A DNA stretch of 64,000 bases from JAFDVL01 sp963794955 (GTDB taxonomy: Bacteria; Acidobacteriota; Blastocatellia; RBC074). Made by a program: the position numbers and the translations under genes. The notes beneath the pieces were generated by a model that saw nothing but the letters and a program-made list of their open reading frames with translations, did no database searches and had not been told where the DNA came from. Positions 53,235 through 63,660 of this stretch are shown piece by piece (position 1 is the stretch's first letter; the number at the start of each line of letters is the position of its first letter). Location: assembly GCA_963794955.1 (NCBI GenBank), contig CAWCGF010000013.1, positions 124,001 through 188,000 on the forward strand, in the 5' to 3' direction.

Positions 53235-53706
53235 ATGAAAAAGATTAATATCTGGGTACGGCTGTTGCTGTTTACTTACGCTCGTAACGCTCGTACAGAT
53301 TTCCAGCGCACAGAGCGAACCCACCGATGTCACCGCGCTCAAGCAACAGATCACCAGCCTACGTGTAGAACTATTGCAGCAAGGCATTGATTTTCAGGAG
53401 TACAAAATCAAACAGCTTGAGCGCGAGCTTCAGCGCATCAAACCCGAACGGGAGCGATGGGAAGAAACCGAGCGGAACCTGCGTCACCGCTTGGCCGACG
53501 TCGAGCAAAATATTGCCGCAGGCGCGTCAGACGAGCAGGAAGGAATGAAAGCAGAATTGAACGGCACCCACTTGCAAGGCGTGCGTAACAAAAGCCAGCC
53601 CCTTGTCGAGCAGGAAACAGAGTTGCATAAACAACTCGACCAGGAGCGACAACAATTGCAGGCGCTACAAACAAAACTGAAACAACTGAAGCTTGCAACA
53701 AAATAA
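53235..53706 (+). CDS. Exported coiled-coil protein (one frameshift)
   Basis: GAGGAGAAAACCGC precedes the ATG at 53235. MKKINIWVRLLL is followed, after one extra T in a TTT run near 53268, by LLTLVTLVQISSAQSEPTDV in the next frame, completing a signal peptide. The remainder is a long coiled coil (QEYKIKQLERELQRIKPERE, KQLDQERQQLQALQTKLKQL). It is likely periplasmic and about 156 residues. It lies 92 bp after the small secreted protein gene; the two may be co-transcribed. Confidence 0.65.
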
Positions 53707-53729
53707 GCTTGTGCCCTCAATAAGCTTCG

Positions 53730-56189
53730 TTATTCACAGCGCAAAGCAATCATCGGGTCTACCATCGTCGCTCGCCGCGCTGGAATCCAACAGGCCAGCA
53801 GTGCGACGAACAGCAGCAAAATCGGCACTCCCACAAATGTCCAGGGATCAGTGGTGCGGGTTTCGTATAGTTGCGTGCTCAATAACCGAGCCAACGCCAA
53901 CGACGCGGCTACGCCTGCGCCAATCCCAAGCAAAGCAATTGCCAGCCCTTCCCGCAAGACGAGCTTCAGCACTGCGCCGGGACGCGCGCCCAACGCCATC
54001 CGCAAGCCGAATTCGCGCGTGCGCTGTCCCACCGAATACGAGATAACGCCGTACATTCCGATCACTGCTAACACCAAAGCCAACACAGCAAACAGGCCCA
54101 ACAGCAGCAAATTCGCACGTCGTTGCGCGGTCGCATCGTCCAGCACCTGTTGCATGCTACTGACGGCATACAACGGCAAAGTGCGGTCGAGTGTCTGGAG
54201 TTGTGCGCGCACGGCATTCGCCAATTGTGACGGTTCCGCGTTCGCACGAATCACCAATGTCATTCCCCAATCGCCCCAATGTCCGACGAGCGCTTGCGCA
54301 AATGGCACGTATAAGGTCGGATCGGGCGGTGCTTCCAATCCGCTATACCGCACATCGCCGACGACACCGACGACGGTTAGCGAATCCAGACCTGCGCGTA
54401 ACACCAATCGCTTACCCAGGGGATTGTCATTGGGCCAGTAGCGCTGCGCCATCGTTTGGTTGATAACTGCGACCTTTTGCGCTTGGTTGTGATCGAAATC
54501 ATTGAGCGCCCGCCCCTGCAATAACGGCACACGCAACGCCTGGAAATAACCCGGATCAATCACACGAGCAAGCGCAAAGACTTTATCATTGGCACCGCGT
54601 TCATCGCCGCCTTCACGTTGTAAATCTACCCCCCACCAATTTCCGCCCAGCGGTGGACGATTGATGACGCCAGCAGCCTCAACCCCTGGCAAATTGCGGA
54701 CGCCGTCCAGCAGCGTGTAATAAAACCGCGCCATCTGCTGCCGCTCTGCCGCAAAGCGTTTGAAGAAGGCTTCCTCCGCTTCCCCCGCTTGCGGTTGTGC
54801 CTGCGGCGGCGCGATGCGCATGGTTAACAAGTGCCCTGGATCAAACCCTGCATTAACCTTGAGGACAGCCACAAAACTACGCAACAACAATCCTGCACTG
54901 ACCAACAACACCAGCGTCAACGCAATCTCGCCCATCATCAACAGGCTACGCGTGCGATGACGTAGCGATCCGGCAAACCCGCGTCCACCTTCCTTCAAGG
55001 ATTCCGTCAAATCAGTTGCTGACGCTTTGACTGCCGGAGCCAGGCCGAAGATAATCCCTGTTAATAACGATAATGTCAGCGAGTAAAGCAATACGCGGCC
55101 ATCCAACCCCACATTGCTTTGCTGTTCGCCCAGACTCAGACGAGCCAGAACCCCGACGCTCCACCACGCCAGCAAAACGCCGAGCGTACCGCCCAACATT
55201 GCCAGCAACACGCTTTCGGTCAGCAACTGCCGCACGATGCGCCCACGGCTGGCACCGAGGGCGCTGCGCACAGCCAGTTCTTTTTCCCGTTGCGCCGCCC
55301 GTGCCAGCAACAGGTTGGCGACATTCGCACATGCAATCAGCAGCACCAAACCAGCCGCGCCCCATAACAATAGCAAGGCAGAACGCACTTGCCCCGTTTG
55401 CTGGGTTTGCAACGGAGTGAGTTGCACCGACCAATCCTTGTTCGTGCTTGGATATTGCGCCGCCAGATTGTGCGCGATCAATTCTATTTCGGACTGCGCC
55501 TGGGTGAGCGTTACATCGGGTTTGAGGCGTCCCACCACCTGCAACCAGCGTCCATCACGCGTACCCGTGGCTTCCGGCTTCAGCGCCAAGGGCTTCCACA
55601 ATTCAATTTCAGCATTCGGATACTGCACGTGGCGTGGCATCACCCCCACGATGGTGCAAAGGGTTCCGTCAATCAGCAGCGTTTTGCCAATGACGTCCGG
55701 CGCGCCGCCAAAATATCGCTGCCAAAAGCCGTGACTCAACACGACCACATTGCCACGCCCCGGCTGATCGTCTGCTGGTTGTAGGGTGCGCCCCAGCAGC
55801 GCTTCCGCCCCTAGCACGGAAAAGAATCCGGCTGTGACGCGGGCATAATCTACGCGTTCCGGCTGTGTTCCACCACTCAGATTGACGCTGCCTGGATTGA
55901 AGGCGGCAAGCTGGGCAAAGACGTGATTCTGCTGCTGCCAGTCCAGCACATCGTGCAACGAAGCATTGGAATTCTGCCAGCCTCGCACGGGATTTTTGCC
56001 TGTCACACTGACCAATTGCTCAGGATTGGGATACGGCAGCGCACGCAGCAACACCGCATTCACGACGCTAAAAATTGCCGTGTTTGCGCCAATGCCGAGC
56101 GCCAACGTAAGGACGGCTACCAGCGTAAACACTGGATGATGCCCCAGTCCGCGGAGTCCGTAGCGAATGTCTTGCAGTAAAGTACCCAT
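53730..56189 (-). CDS. MacB/FtsX-type permease, ADOP family (copy 1)
   Basis: The start at 56189 follows GGAGGGAACG. The protein is 819 residues with an N-terminal anchor (LVAVLTLALGIGANTAIFSV), the MacB periplasmic core (GAEALLGRTLQPADDQPGRG, WQRYFGGAPDVIGKTLLIDG), a central FtsX membrane part (LLLWGAAGLVLLIACANVAN, REKELAVRSALGASRGRIVR), a second periplasmic core and a second FtsX part ending RATMVDPMIALRCE. The duplicated permease without an ATPase gene is the hallmark of acidobacterial orphan permeases. The substrate is unknown. It is intact. Confidence 0.93.
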   Translation of the reverse strand: MGTLLQDIRYGLRGLGHHPVFTLVAVLTLALGIGANTAIFSVVNAVLLRALPYPNPEQLVSVTGKNPVRGWQNSNASLHDVLDWQQQNHVFAQLAAFNPGSVNLSGGTQPERVDYARVTAGFFSVLGAEALLGRTLQPADDQPGRGNVVVLSHGFWQRYFGGAPDVIGKTLLIDGTLCTIVGVMPRHVQYPNAEIELWKPLALKPEATGTRDGRWLQVVGRLKPDVTLTQAQSEIELIAHNLAAQYPSTNKDWSVQLTPLQTQQTGQVRSALLLLWGAAGLVLLIACANVANLLLARAAQREKELAVRSALGASRGRIVRQLLTESVLLAMLGGTLGVLLAWWSVGVLARLSLGEQQSNVGLDGRVLLYSLTLSLLTGIIFGLAPAVKASATDLTESLKEGGRGFAGSLRHRTRSLLMMGEIALTLVLLVSAGLLLRSFVAVLKVNAGFDPGHLLTMRIAPPQAQPQAGEAEEAFFKRFAAERQQMARFYYTLLDGVRNLPGVEAAGVINRPPLGGNWWGVDLQREGGDERGANDKVFALARVIDPGYFQALRVPLLQGRALNDFDHNQAQKVAVINQTMAQRYWPNDNPLGKRLVLRAGLDSLTVVGVVGDVRYSGLEAPPDPTLYVPFAQALVGHWGDWGMTLVIRANAEPSQLANAVRAQLQTLDRTLPLYAVSSMQQVLDDATAQRRANLLLLGLFAVLALVLAVIGMYGVISYSVGQRTREFGLRMALGARPGAVLKLVLREGLAIALLGIGAGVAASLALARLLSTQLYETRTTDPWTFVGVPILLLFVALLACWIPARRATMVDPMIALRCE

Positions 56190-56242
56190 CGTTCCCTCCA
56201 TAAAATCAAATGGCAAATTAATTTTGCATGAGCCTGCCACAG

Positions 56243-56797
56243 CTATGCAGCGGGGGCGTGCGCCTGCTTCAACGCCTGAACATTGATCGTCACCTTGAGC
56301 GTGCGCCCAATCAGTCCCGGCAGGTGTTTGACGCCAAAATCAAAGCGGTTAATTTCGACCTGAGCGGTGTAGTAGGCAACCTCTTGCCCGCCCGGTGAAC
56401 GACTCCGATCTACCGCCGTCACATCCAGCACGACTTCCCGGCTTTTCCCTTTGATCGTTAACGTCCCAGTGAGGCGCAACGTATCTCGATCTCTACCCCG
56501 TTCCACCTTCGTGCTTTGAAAGCGAAGTTCTGGGTGGCGCGCTGTATTCAGAAAGTCCGCCGAACGCAGATGCGTATCGCGCCGCTTGCTGCCAGTCGCA
56601 ATACTCGCAGCGTTGATCGTGGCTTCGACTGAGGAACGGCGAAGGTCCGCTGCATCAAGTACGATAGTGCCGACCAGTTCAGACAATCTTCCCTTGACCG
56701 TGAAAAAGAAGAAGTTCCTGATACTGAACTCAACCGAGGTATGCGTGGGATCAATTACCCACAGGCTTTGTGCGTGCTTACTGAATTCTGGTTCCAT
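56243..56797 (-). CDS. YceI family protein
   Basis: The 184-residue protein has LWVIDPTHTSVEFSIRNFFF, GRLSELVGTIVLDAADLRRS, GSKRRDTHLRSADFLNTARH and GTLTIKGKSREVVLDVTAVD, the YceI lipocalin-like beta-barrel that binds isoprenoid lipids. Most YceI proteins are exported; this one has no signal peptide, so it is probably cytoplasmic. It lies between two permease genes, 53 bp before ADOP copy 1. Confidence 0.9.
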   Translation of the reverse strand: MEPEFSKHAQSLWVIDPTHTSVEFSIRNFFFFTVKGRLSELVGTIVLDAADLRRSSVEATINAASIATGSKRRDTHLRSADFLNTARHPELRFQSTKVERGRDRDTLRLTGTLTIKGKSREVVLDVTAVDRSRSPGGQEVAYYTAQVEINRFDFGVKHLPGLIGRTLKVTINVQALKQAHAPAA

Positions 56798-56814
56798 CTG
56801 GCGGCTCCTGGATC

Positions 56815-56900
56815 AGGTAGCGCAAACTTTCCCGTTTGCTCGTGTTCCGGCAAGGGAGGCTTTGTTGAGTCCTGAGCAAACGGGAAAGTTTGCGCTACCT
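56815..56900. repeat. Perfect 27-bp inverted repeat with 32-nt loop
   Basis: Arms at 56815-56841 and 56874-56900 are exact reverse complements. The outer end reads AGGTAGCGCAAAC and the inner part TTTCCCGTTTGCTC. It lies between the YceI start and the end of ADOP copy 2. Confidence 0.85.
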
Positions 56901-56918
56901 TTCCCTTGATCTTTGCTT

Positions 56919-59334
56919 TTACTCGTAGCGCAGCGCCTCCATTGGATCAACCTTCGTTGCCCGCCGCGCCGGAAGCCAGCACGCGAGCAGCGCGATCACT
57001 GTCAATAACAACGCAAGCCCGCCAAACGTCGCGGGGTCAGTCGCGCTCACGCCAAATAACAGCGTCTTCATAAGCCGCGTCAACATCAGCGAGGCAAGCA
57101 AACCAACCGCCACACCCAGCAAGGCCAGTTTCATTCCCTGCCCAATCACCAGTCGCAGCACATCGCGCACTTGCGCGCCAAGCGCCACCCGAATGCCGAT
57201 TTCGTGCGTCCGTTGCGTGACCGAATAGGCCATGACGCCGTAGATGCCAAGCGCGGCCAGCAATAAGGCGACCACCGCAAAACTGCTGAAGAGCAACATC
57301 AACAGGCGCGGAATCGCAATCGTGGCCGAGACAATCTCATCCATCGTCTGCATATTGGAAAGGGCTAGGTTTTTATCCAGCGCCTGCACTTCACGACGCA
57401 ACGCGGCGACATAATTCACCGGATCCCCCTGTACGCGCAGCACGATGTTAGTGAAGGCACGGGATACCTGTTGAGCCGAGAAATACATCGTAGGGCGCGA
57501 GTCCAGGCTCAACCCAAAATGGCGCACATTAGCAACCACGCCGATGATCTCGCGCCAGTCGGGTTTCTCACGGCCAAAGCCGATGCGTTTGCCAATCGGG
57601 TTTTCGTTCGGCCAATAACGGCGTGCCGTGGCTTCGCTAATGACAACGACGCGCGGCGCATTTTCGTGATCGCTCGCGGCAAAGAGGCGTCCTTGTCGCA
57701 ACTGGATATTCATCGTGCCGAAGTAATCCGGGCTGACCACGCTGAACCAGGACGTAGGCTGTTGGTCGGGTGAGGGCGCAGGACGGCCTTCGATGGAGAA
57801 GCTGGTGTCGGTATCCATCCCCGTCATTGGCACCGACGAACTGAAAGAAGCGGACTGCACCCCAGGCAGCGCAGTGAGCCTTTCGTGCAGTTGGTTATGG
57901 AAGTTCGTGACTTGCTGGCGATTGGGGTAGGTGTTTTGCGGCAAGCCGAGGCGTGCCGTTAGCACCTGCGCAGGGCTGAAGCCCGGATCAACGCGTTGCA
58001 ATTGCACGAAACTGCGCAATAGCAAGCCAGCGCCGATGAGCAACGTCAAAGCCACTGCAATCTCTGCGACGACCAAACCGGAACGCACGCGGCCACCGCC
58101 CGTGCTGCCTTTGTTGCCCGCGCCGGATTCCCGCAAGGTTTGATTTAAATCAGGCTTGGCGGCGTGCAACGCGGGCACCAGACCACACAGCAGACCTGTC
58201 AACACAGACACGCCTAAGCTAAACAACAGCACCTGACTGTTAATGCCGACTTCTTCAATGCGCGGCGTGCCTTCAGGCGCAATGCGTTTGAGCATATCCA
58301 CCAGCCAGAATCCCAGCAATACCCCCAAGGCACCACCCAGAAAAGCCAACAACACACTTTCGGTCAGCAATTGCCGCATGATTTGCCAGCGGCCCGCCCC
58401 CAGCGCCGAACGAACCGCGATTTCACGCTCGCGCGCAGCGGCTTTCACCAGCAGCAAACTGGCGACGTTGGCGCAGGCAATCAGCAAGACAAAGCCTACC
58501 GCCCAAAATAAAGCCCACATCCCGTCACGCACGTCGCCAACCAGCACTGCCTGTAGCGGCGTCACCGTTACGCCGACGTTTTTATTCTCTTCCGGGAAAT
58601 TGCTGTTCGATGCGTTGTCCGATAGTTGCCAGTTCGGCACGCGCTTGCTCTAACGTTACGCCCGGCTTCAAACGGGCAATCACCTGCTGCGTGTAACAAC
58701 CCCGCTGGCAGCCCGGATTGAGCGCTGGTTGCCACGCGCGCCAGACTTCGGATTTGTTGAGAATGGGAAATTGAAAGCCTGCCGGCATCACGCCGATGAC
58801 CGTGTAACTTTCCCCGCTCAGCCGCATCGCCTGGCCGAGGATCGCCGGATTGCTGCCGAAATGGCGTTGCCACAAACTGTGGCTGATGAGGACGACTTTT
58901 TCGGCCCCGCGCTGGTCTTCTTCGGGTTTGAATTCGCGTCCGAGCAGCGGTTTCACCCCCAGCACGGCAAATGCTTCGTACGAGACACTACCACCCGCGA
59001 GCATTTCCGGCTCGCCCGCTTCGGTCAGCGTCGGCCCCCAACCAGTTAATGCAGCAATGTGAGAGAACACGCTGTTCTGTTCGCGCCAATCCTGATAACC
59101 CGGCGGCGATGTCCATTCGCGCAGCGGCCCATCGCGGCGCGTGTGATCTTCCCAAACAGTCATGATCTGCGCCGCATCAGGATAGTTCAGAGGTCGCAGG
59201 AGCACGCTGTTGACGACACTAAAAATCGCGGTGTTCGCGCCGATGCCGAGCGCCAGCGTGATGATAGCAATCAACGTGAAGCCAGGTTTCTTCCACAACA
59301 TGCGCGCACCATAGTGCAGGTCTTGCCAGAACAT
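56919..59334 (-). CDS. MacB/FtsX-type permease, ADOP family (copy 2, one frameshift)
   Basis: The start at 59334 (MFWQDLHYGARMLWKKPGFT) is preceded by AAGGACGG. The layout is the same as copy 1: FTLIAIITLALGIGANTAIF, periplasmic core (WQRHFGSNPAILGQAMRLSG), FtsX part (REREIAVRSALGAGRWQIMR), second core and second FtsX part ending RATKVDPMEALRYE. The frame breaks at 58597-58599, where one extra base in an AAA run separates GQRIEQQF from PEENKNVGVTVTPLQAV. Total about 804 residues, otherwise complete. The substrate is unknown. Confidence 0.88.
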
Positions 59335-59366
59335 AATCAGCCGTCCTTTGTCATTGGTTATGGGGT

Positions 59367-59436
59367 TGGGTCTTCCGCCTTTGGTCTGGGGTCTTTGTCT
59401 GAAACCCAGGGCCAAAGACCGAAAACCAGAGACCCA
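59367..59436. repeat. Weak inverted repeat of GGTCT units
   Basis: TGGGTCTTCCGCCTTTGGTC (59367) and the reverse complement of 59412-59436 (TGGGTCTCTGGTTTTCGGTC) match at about two thirds of positions. It is upstream of the ADOP copy 2 start and built from GGTCT-like repeats. Confidence 0.45.
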
Positions 59437-59440
59437 GTAA

Positions 59441-59831
59441 GAATCCAAACCGCGTGCCAGAACGACAACCGCAGTAACTCCTTGTGTTCGTTCAGGCAGC
59501 ATAGCATCGGCTTGGGCGAGGGACGAGGAAGACTGTGCGCTTCTGGGACGGCGGAATCCCATTTTCGGTTACTTGCTTGTGCGGACGATTGCCTGCGCGG
59601 AAAGGAAATATCGGCGTCGCAGTCAAGCAATTGCGTTCATCCGCCGCCAGTCCTATACTCCATCGCGTCTCAGAAGAAAGCCGTACCACAGGAGTTGGAA
59701 CGATTGCGCCAGCGGCTCAAACAGGTCGAGGATAGATGGAAAGACGAGATTACCCGATTCGAATTCAAAAGCTAGCCGAGCAAGGCAACGAGCCTGTGGA
59801 TGTCAAAATCTACAGGAAACCAACCATCGCC
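59441..59831. other. Region between ADOP copy 2 and the transposase, no clear gene
   Basis: An open stretch on the plus strand ending at 59775 encodes LERLRQRLKQVEDRWKDEIT, which looks like a coiled-coil tail, but it has no start or partner. The left end of the IS element probably lies here; I could not find its terminal repeat. Confidence 0.3.
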
Positions 59832-61068
59832 ATGACAATTGTCAAAACCATCCTCAAACAAATGCCTACGGTTCGTCAACCGCAAGCGAAGTTCCTTGCC
59901 ATTTTGTTCGCGACCATCCTGGCCTTGCGCGGGCACGTGACGCTGCGCAATCTGAGCCGCTATTGTGACTACAGTGAGCGCACGCTGGCGCGGCAGTTTC
60001 GCGCCGCCTTCGACTGGGCGGCTTTTCATCGCCTGACCTGCGCGCAGGTGGTGACTGCAGCGGACGTCTGGATCGCGGCGCAAGACGCCTCGTTATCGGC
60101 AAGAGCGGCAAGCGGACCTTCGGCTTGGGCTCCTTTTTCAAAGGTGCGCGGGGCGCGCCGAACGCGGGCTGGAAATCTCGACCTTCGCGCTGATTAATGT
60201 CACGCAGCGTTATGCGTTGACACGGGCGGTGGCGCAAACCCCGCCGGGCAGTGCGGACAAAACCCAGCGAGAGACTTCGCGCATGACCTTTTATGCCCAG
60301 CAGGTTTTGGCCCAGCGCACGGGACTGCCCGCGCGGCTCGAGTATATGGCAGTGGATGGGGCGTATGCCAAATTTGCCTATGTGGATACGGTCACGCGCG
60401 ACGGCTGGCAGGTCATCACCAAATTGCGCTGTGATGCGGACTGTTATTTTCTGAACACCGCGCCACGCCCCAAAGGGCAAAAAGGGCGGTCGCGCAAGTA
60501 CGATGGCAAAGTCAACTTCCAGGACTTGCGTCGCTTTGCGTTCGTCGGGACGTTGCCGGACGAATCGCACGTCGAGTTGTATACCGCACGGGTTTGGCAT
60601 AAGAGCTTGAAACGCGGGTTGCGGCTCGTCGTGTTGGTCAACCGCAAAGACCCGCAGAAACCGCGCTACATCGTGCTGGCCTCGACGGATGTTGAACTGG
60701 ACGCCCGCACGCTGGTCGAGTATTACCAGGCACGCTTTCAAATCGAGTTTCTCTTCCGCGACGCCAAGCAGTTTACGGGCTTGAATGACTGTCAGATGCG
60801 TGCGGAAACAGCGCTGGATTTTCATTTCAATGCCTCGTTGGCGACGCTCAATCTGGTGCGCGTCACGGAAGTGCAGGCCGCGCAAGGCCAGCCGCTCAAA
60901 GTCTTCTCGGTGGCCAGTTGGAAACAGCGTAACTTCAATGAACGCTTAGTCGAAACCATTATTGACAAGTTGGAATTAGAGCCGACTTTCATCAAAAACC
61001 ATCCTCGTTATGAGGAAATCAGGACTTACGGCGCGATTGCCGCCAACGGGTCTGGCGTGCGCTGTTAG
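59832..61068 (+). pseudogene. IS4-type DDE transposase (at least two frameshifts)
   Basis: The start at 59832 (MTIVKTILKQMPTVRQPQAK) is followed by ALRGHVTLRNLSRYCDYSER and CAQVVTAADVWIAAQDAS (first Asp). The frame changes near 60090 and again near 60180 (GKSGKRTFGLGSFFKGARGA, then GLEISTFALINVTQRYAL). Downstream are LEYMAVDGAYAKFAYVD (second Asp) and the IS4 signature Y-x2-R-x3-E-x6-K in YQARFQIEFLFRDAK. The enzyme is thus inactive as sequenced. It lies against the left piece of a split nucleotidyltransferase gene (61082). Confidence 0.85.
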
Positions 61069-61081
61069 CCCGCCCCCGCAA

Positions 61082-61189
61082 TTTGGCGTACCGTTACTCG
61101 ATCTCACCCTCGAAGACCTCAAAACGCCGGGAATCGTTTTTCAAGTCGGCGTCGTACCCAATCGAATTGATATTCTTACCGCCATGTGA
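61082..61189 (+). pseudogene. Middle fragment of a nucleotidyltransferase gene (left side of the insertion)
   Basis: FGVPLLDLTLEDLKTPGIVF and QVGVVPNRIDILTAM, then stop, is the central part of a DUF6036-like nucleotidyltransferase (LFDLT...PG..FQIG..P.RIDILT). Its N-terminal part with the GG...DxD motif is missing and was probably cut off by the IS element that ends 14 bp upstream. The matching C-terminal part is at 63661-63804. Confidence 0.7.
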
Positions 61190-62004
61190 AAGCTGGCCAA
61201 AGCGAGCGGCACTGGCGTAATCGTCTTCATGCCATGGGCAAAACTTTCAGAATGTTTTGCCTGTCGCTCAAACCAAGTTCAGAGCAAGCTCGCCACCGAA
61301 CTTTGGGGCGCGCTTGGTGAATATATGGCCAGTTCTAAGAAGCTCGACCAATTCGACAAGGTATGTTTGATTGTTGCTGGAGCCGAAGTCCCATATGGGC
61401 ATAATACATTTGAGAAGATGCTGGTAAGGAAGTCGTTGTGGCCCATACCGCCACTTAATGTAGGCGAGATATCCGAGGTCCTTGGCCAGATTTCGCAGGA
61501 ACTGAATGATCCAGCATTCGCAACTACTCTAATCAATTGGAGTGGTGGCTCGCCCTGGTACGTGCGCTTGATCCTGAGTTGCGTTCAATATCTCTCTGGG
61601 GCAAATAGTGCAAAAAACACTGCGTTGCGTGGCCAGACGTTGATTGATGCTGCCTGCAAGGCTGCCGAGAATATCCTGCGTGTTAGACCGGAAGCCGCTG
61701 AGGGGACGCTGGGAGAGTTTGTCCAACGGCACCTGGCAAGCGTGAGCGAGACTCTCGGCATGCAGCGGCAGATGCCGTTGGCTTTGAGGAAGCGAAAGCC
61801 GAGTGGAAGCGCGGGCTGCCAGCGTCTCCAAGACTTGAGGCTTTCGTCGCTGCTGGACTCACCTGGCTCAACGGGGAAATATGGGATTCTGCGTCAGATG
61901 AGTACATCTTCAAACGGTATCCCACCCTACGCCTGCGGAAGGCGGGTCACCTGCCGCTTGTTGTCTACCAGTCCATCACAGACAGCTCATTTGCGAGGTA
62001 CTGA
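61190..62004 (+). pseudogene. AAA/STAND-like ATPase, 3' part only (one frameshift)
   Basis: No P-loop is present; the frame opens as LAKASGTGVIVFMPWAKLSE right after the nucleotidyltransferase fragment. Downstream are DQFDKVCLIVAGAEVPYGHN, LWPIPPLNVGEISEVLGQIS and INWSGGSPWYVRLILSCVQY, the pattern of an AAA-type sensor and lid (L..GGSP..LRLL). The frame breaks near 61770, after which FEEAKAEWKRGLPASPRLEA, FVAAGLTWLNGEIWDSASDE and HLPLVVYQSITDSSFARY complete a winged-helix-like C-terminus. The TGA is followed at once by the ATG of the next gene (TGAATG), so the two form one operon. Confidence 0.6.
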
Positions 62005-63660
62005 ATGGTCATATCTAAGCATACAGACCGATACTTTGAGGTAGCAACGCGCTTGCTCGATGTGCCGGAAATGTCTCTTGGCGGTCAAGCCCTGCGCAAG
62101 TTAGTTTTCACTCAAGATGAGTTGCCTGCGAGCTTCCCTCGGTCGTATGCTTGGCACGTTCTTGAGTCTGCAACGCTGGTGAGACCGCCTACTCGTGAAA
62201 GCTTACTGCTCTTTGCTGAGCGCCCAAGCCATGAGGACATCCGCGACGCCTGGAAGATCACAACCGACAAGGCCAACTGCAACGGTCTGGTATGTGTTGT
62301 TCCCGATGAGGCTAAGGATATTGTGAATGGTCATCCAGAGGGAGTAGCCATTTGGACTGCCAGCACTTTATTCGAGCGTATCCTCCGGCTCCCATCAAAT
62401 TTTCGCAACCAACTCAGCGATGTCGCGGCGATTCAGCGCCCTGACGAATTCCAATTCGCATTCCAAAAACGGAATGTTAGCGCTCGTAATTTTGCAAGGG
62501 GCGAGAGACCCGCTCCTACCGAGGGTGTTCTCCAATACTTTTGCGAGTGGCTCAGGAGCCCATCGCAGGCCCTCCCCCATCCTACTCCTTGGTGAGCGCG
62601 GTCTTGGCAAGAGTTGGCAGTTACTTCAACTAGCACAGAAAGCCTATGATCTCAACAGAGATGATCCTTGGAGCTATGGCCCTGCTTTCTTTATCAAGTT
62701 GCGAGACCTTGTCAATGTTTTGGAACAATCCAGCGCGGCGGCCCCAGTACTCCTTGAATACATTCTGAGCAGGTATCCACACATTCAATTAGGGCCAGGC
62801 GGTCTGGCGACTTTCGGCGCGCTAATGGCAATTGGTCATACTGTCGTTTGCGTTGATGGCTTCGACGAAATGAATCTCTTGCCAACGGACGCCCGTGTCC
62901 GCGCGAGGTTGACTGGAGTATTGATGCTCCTGTCCAAGAAGACCCGATTCATACTCAGTTGTAGGCCGGGTCATTTCACCTCGCTGGAGGCACTCATTAG
63001 CACAGAAGCTTGGTCAGGGGCGACGGTAGGACAAACATTCGAGATACTGGACATCCTTCCATATGACGACACCAGCAGGTGGGCATATATCAAGGCGTCA
63101 GCACACGATATTCAGCCGACTCTATCAGGACTCTTGGTCCTGATGCCAACAGCCGTTCCCCGTTGCAGCATGCATTGTGGGTGTGTGCCACGCATCCAGG
63201 CGTGCTGGCCGACCTGAAAGACCTGATTGTTGAAGGCGTTATCGCCCCCAGGCAATTGATTGAGGAAATGATAAAATCGGTTTTTATCGAGTTCAATCTC
63301 CTAAAGGGTCGCACGGGGGAAGACTATCAGAAGCCCAACGGTGACTGGGTGGAACTGACGGCTGAGAGGCGTGAGGAATTTCTGGCGGATATCGCCTGGT
63401 ACATGGCAGAGCGGCACCTGGACGCTTTAGATCTATCAAGCCTCCCGCCGCGTATTCGCTTGAGTTATCAGATTGATGATGACGCACTTCAGCGTGATTT
63501 GCGGTCACAGACCGTGTTTGAGTTGGCACCACTCTCGCCGACCGAAGAGGCAGCCGAGGATAGCCTCCAAGGGGACATGGGCAAAGCCACGAAACCACAG
63601 AGCGGACATCTTCAGAGCGAACATCTATTGATTCCCCTACGAAAAGCCTCGTCCGTTTCA
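62005..63660 (+). pseudogene. NACHT-type NTPase with unrecognised N-terminal module (two frameshifts, C-terminus lost)
   Basis: Residues 1-160 (MVISKHTDRYFEVATRLLDV ... GLVCVVPDEAKDIVNGHPEG, VAIWTASTLFERILRLPSNF) form an alpha/beta module I do not recognise. After a frame break near 62500 comes the NTPase: Walker A LLLGERGLGKS (62585-62614), FFIKLRDLVNVLE, Walker B VVCVDGFDEMN (from 62843) and the sensor RFILSCRPGHF. The DGFDE form of Walker B is typical of NACHT proteins. A second break near 63130 leads to HALWVCATHPGVLADLKDLI. The protein runs into the right nucleotidyltransferase piece near 63660, so its sensor domain is missing. Bacterial NACHT proteins are known antiphage factors; that role is inferred here. 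Confidence 0.65.

Noticed and set aside
59866..60885. Open frame of about 340 codons on the minus strand over the transposase
   Set aside because: The plus strand shows the Y-x2-R-x3-E-x6-K transposase signature; the minus frame has no recognisable protein features.
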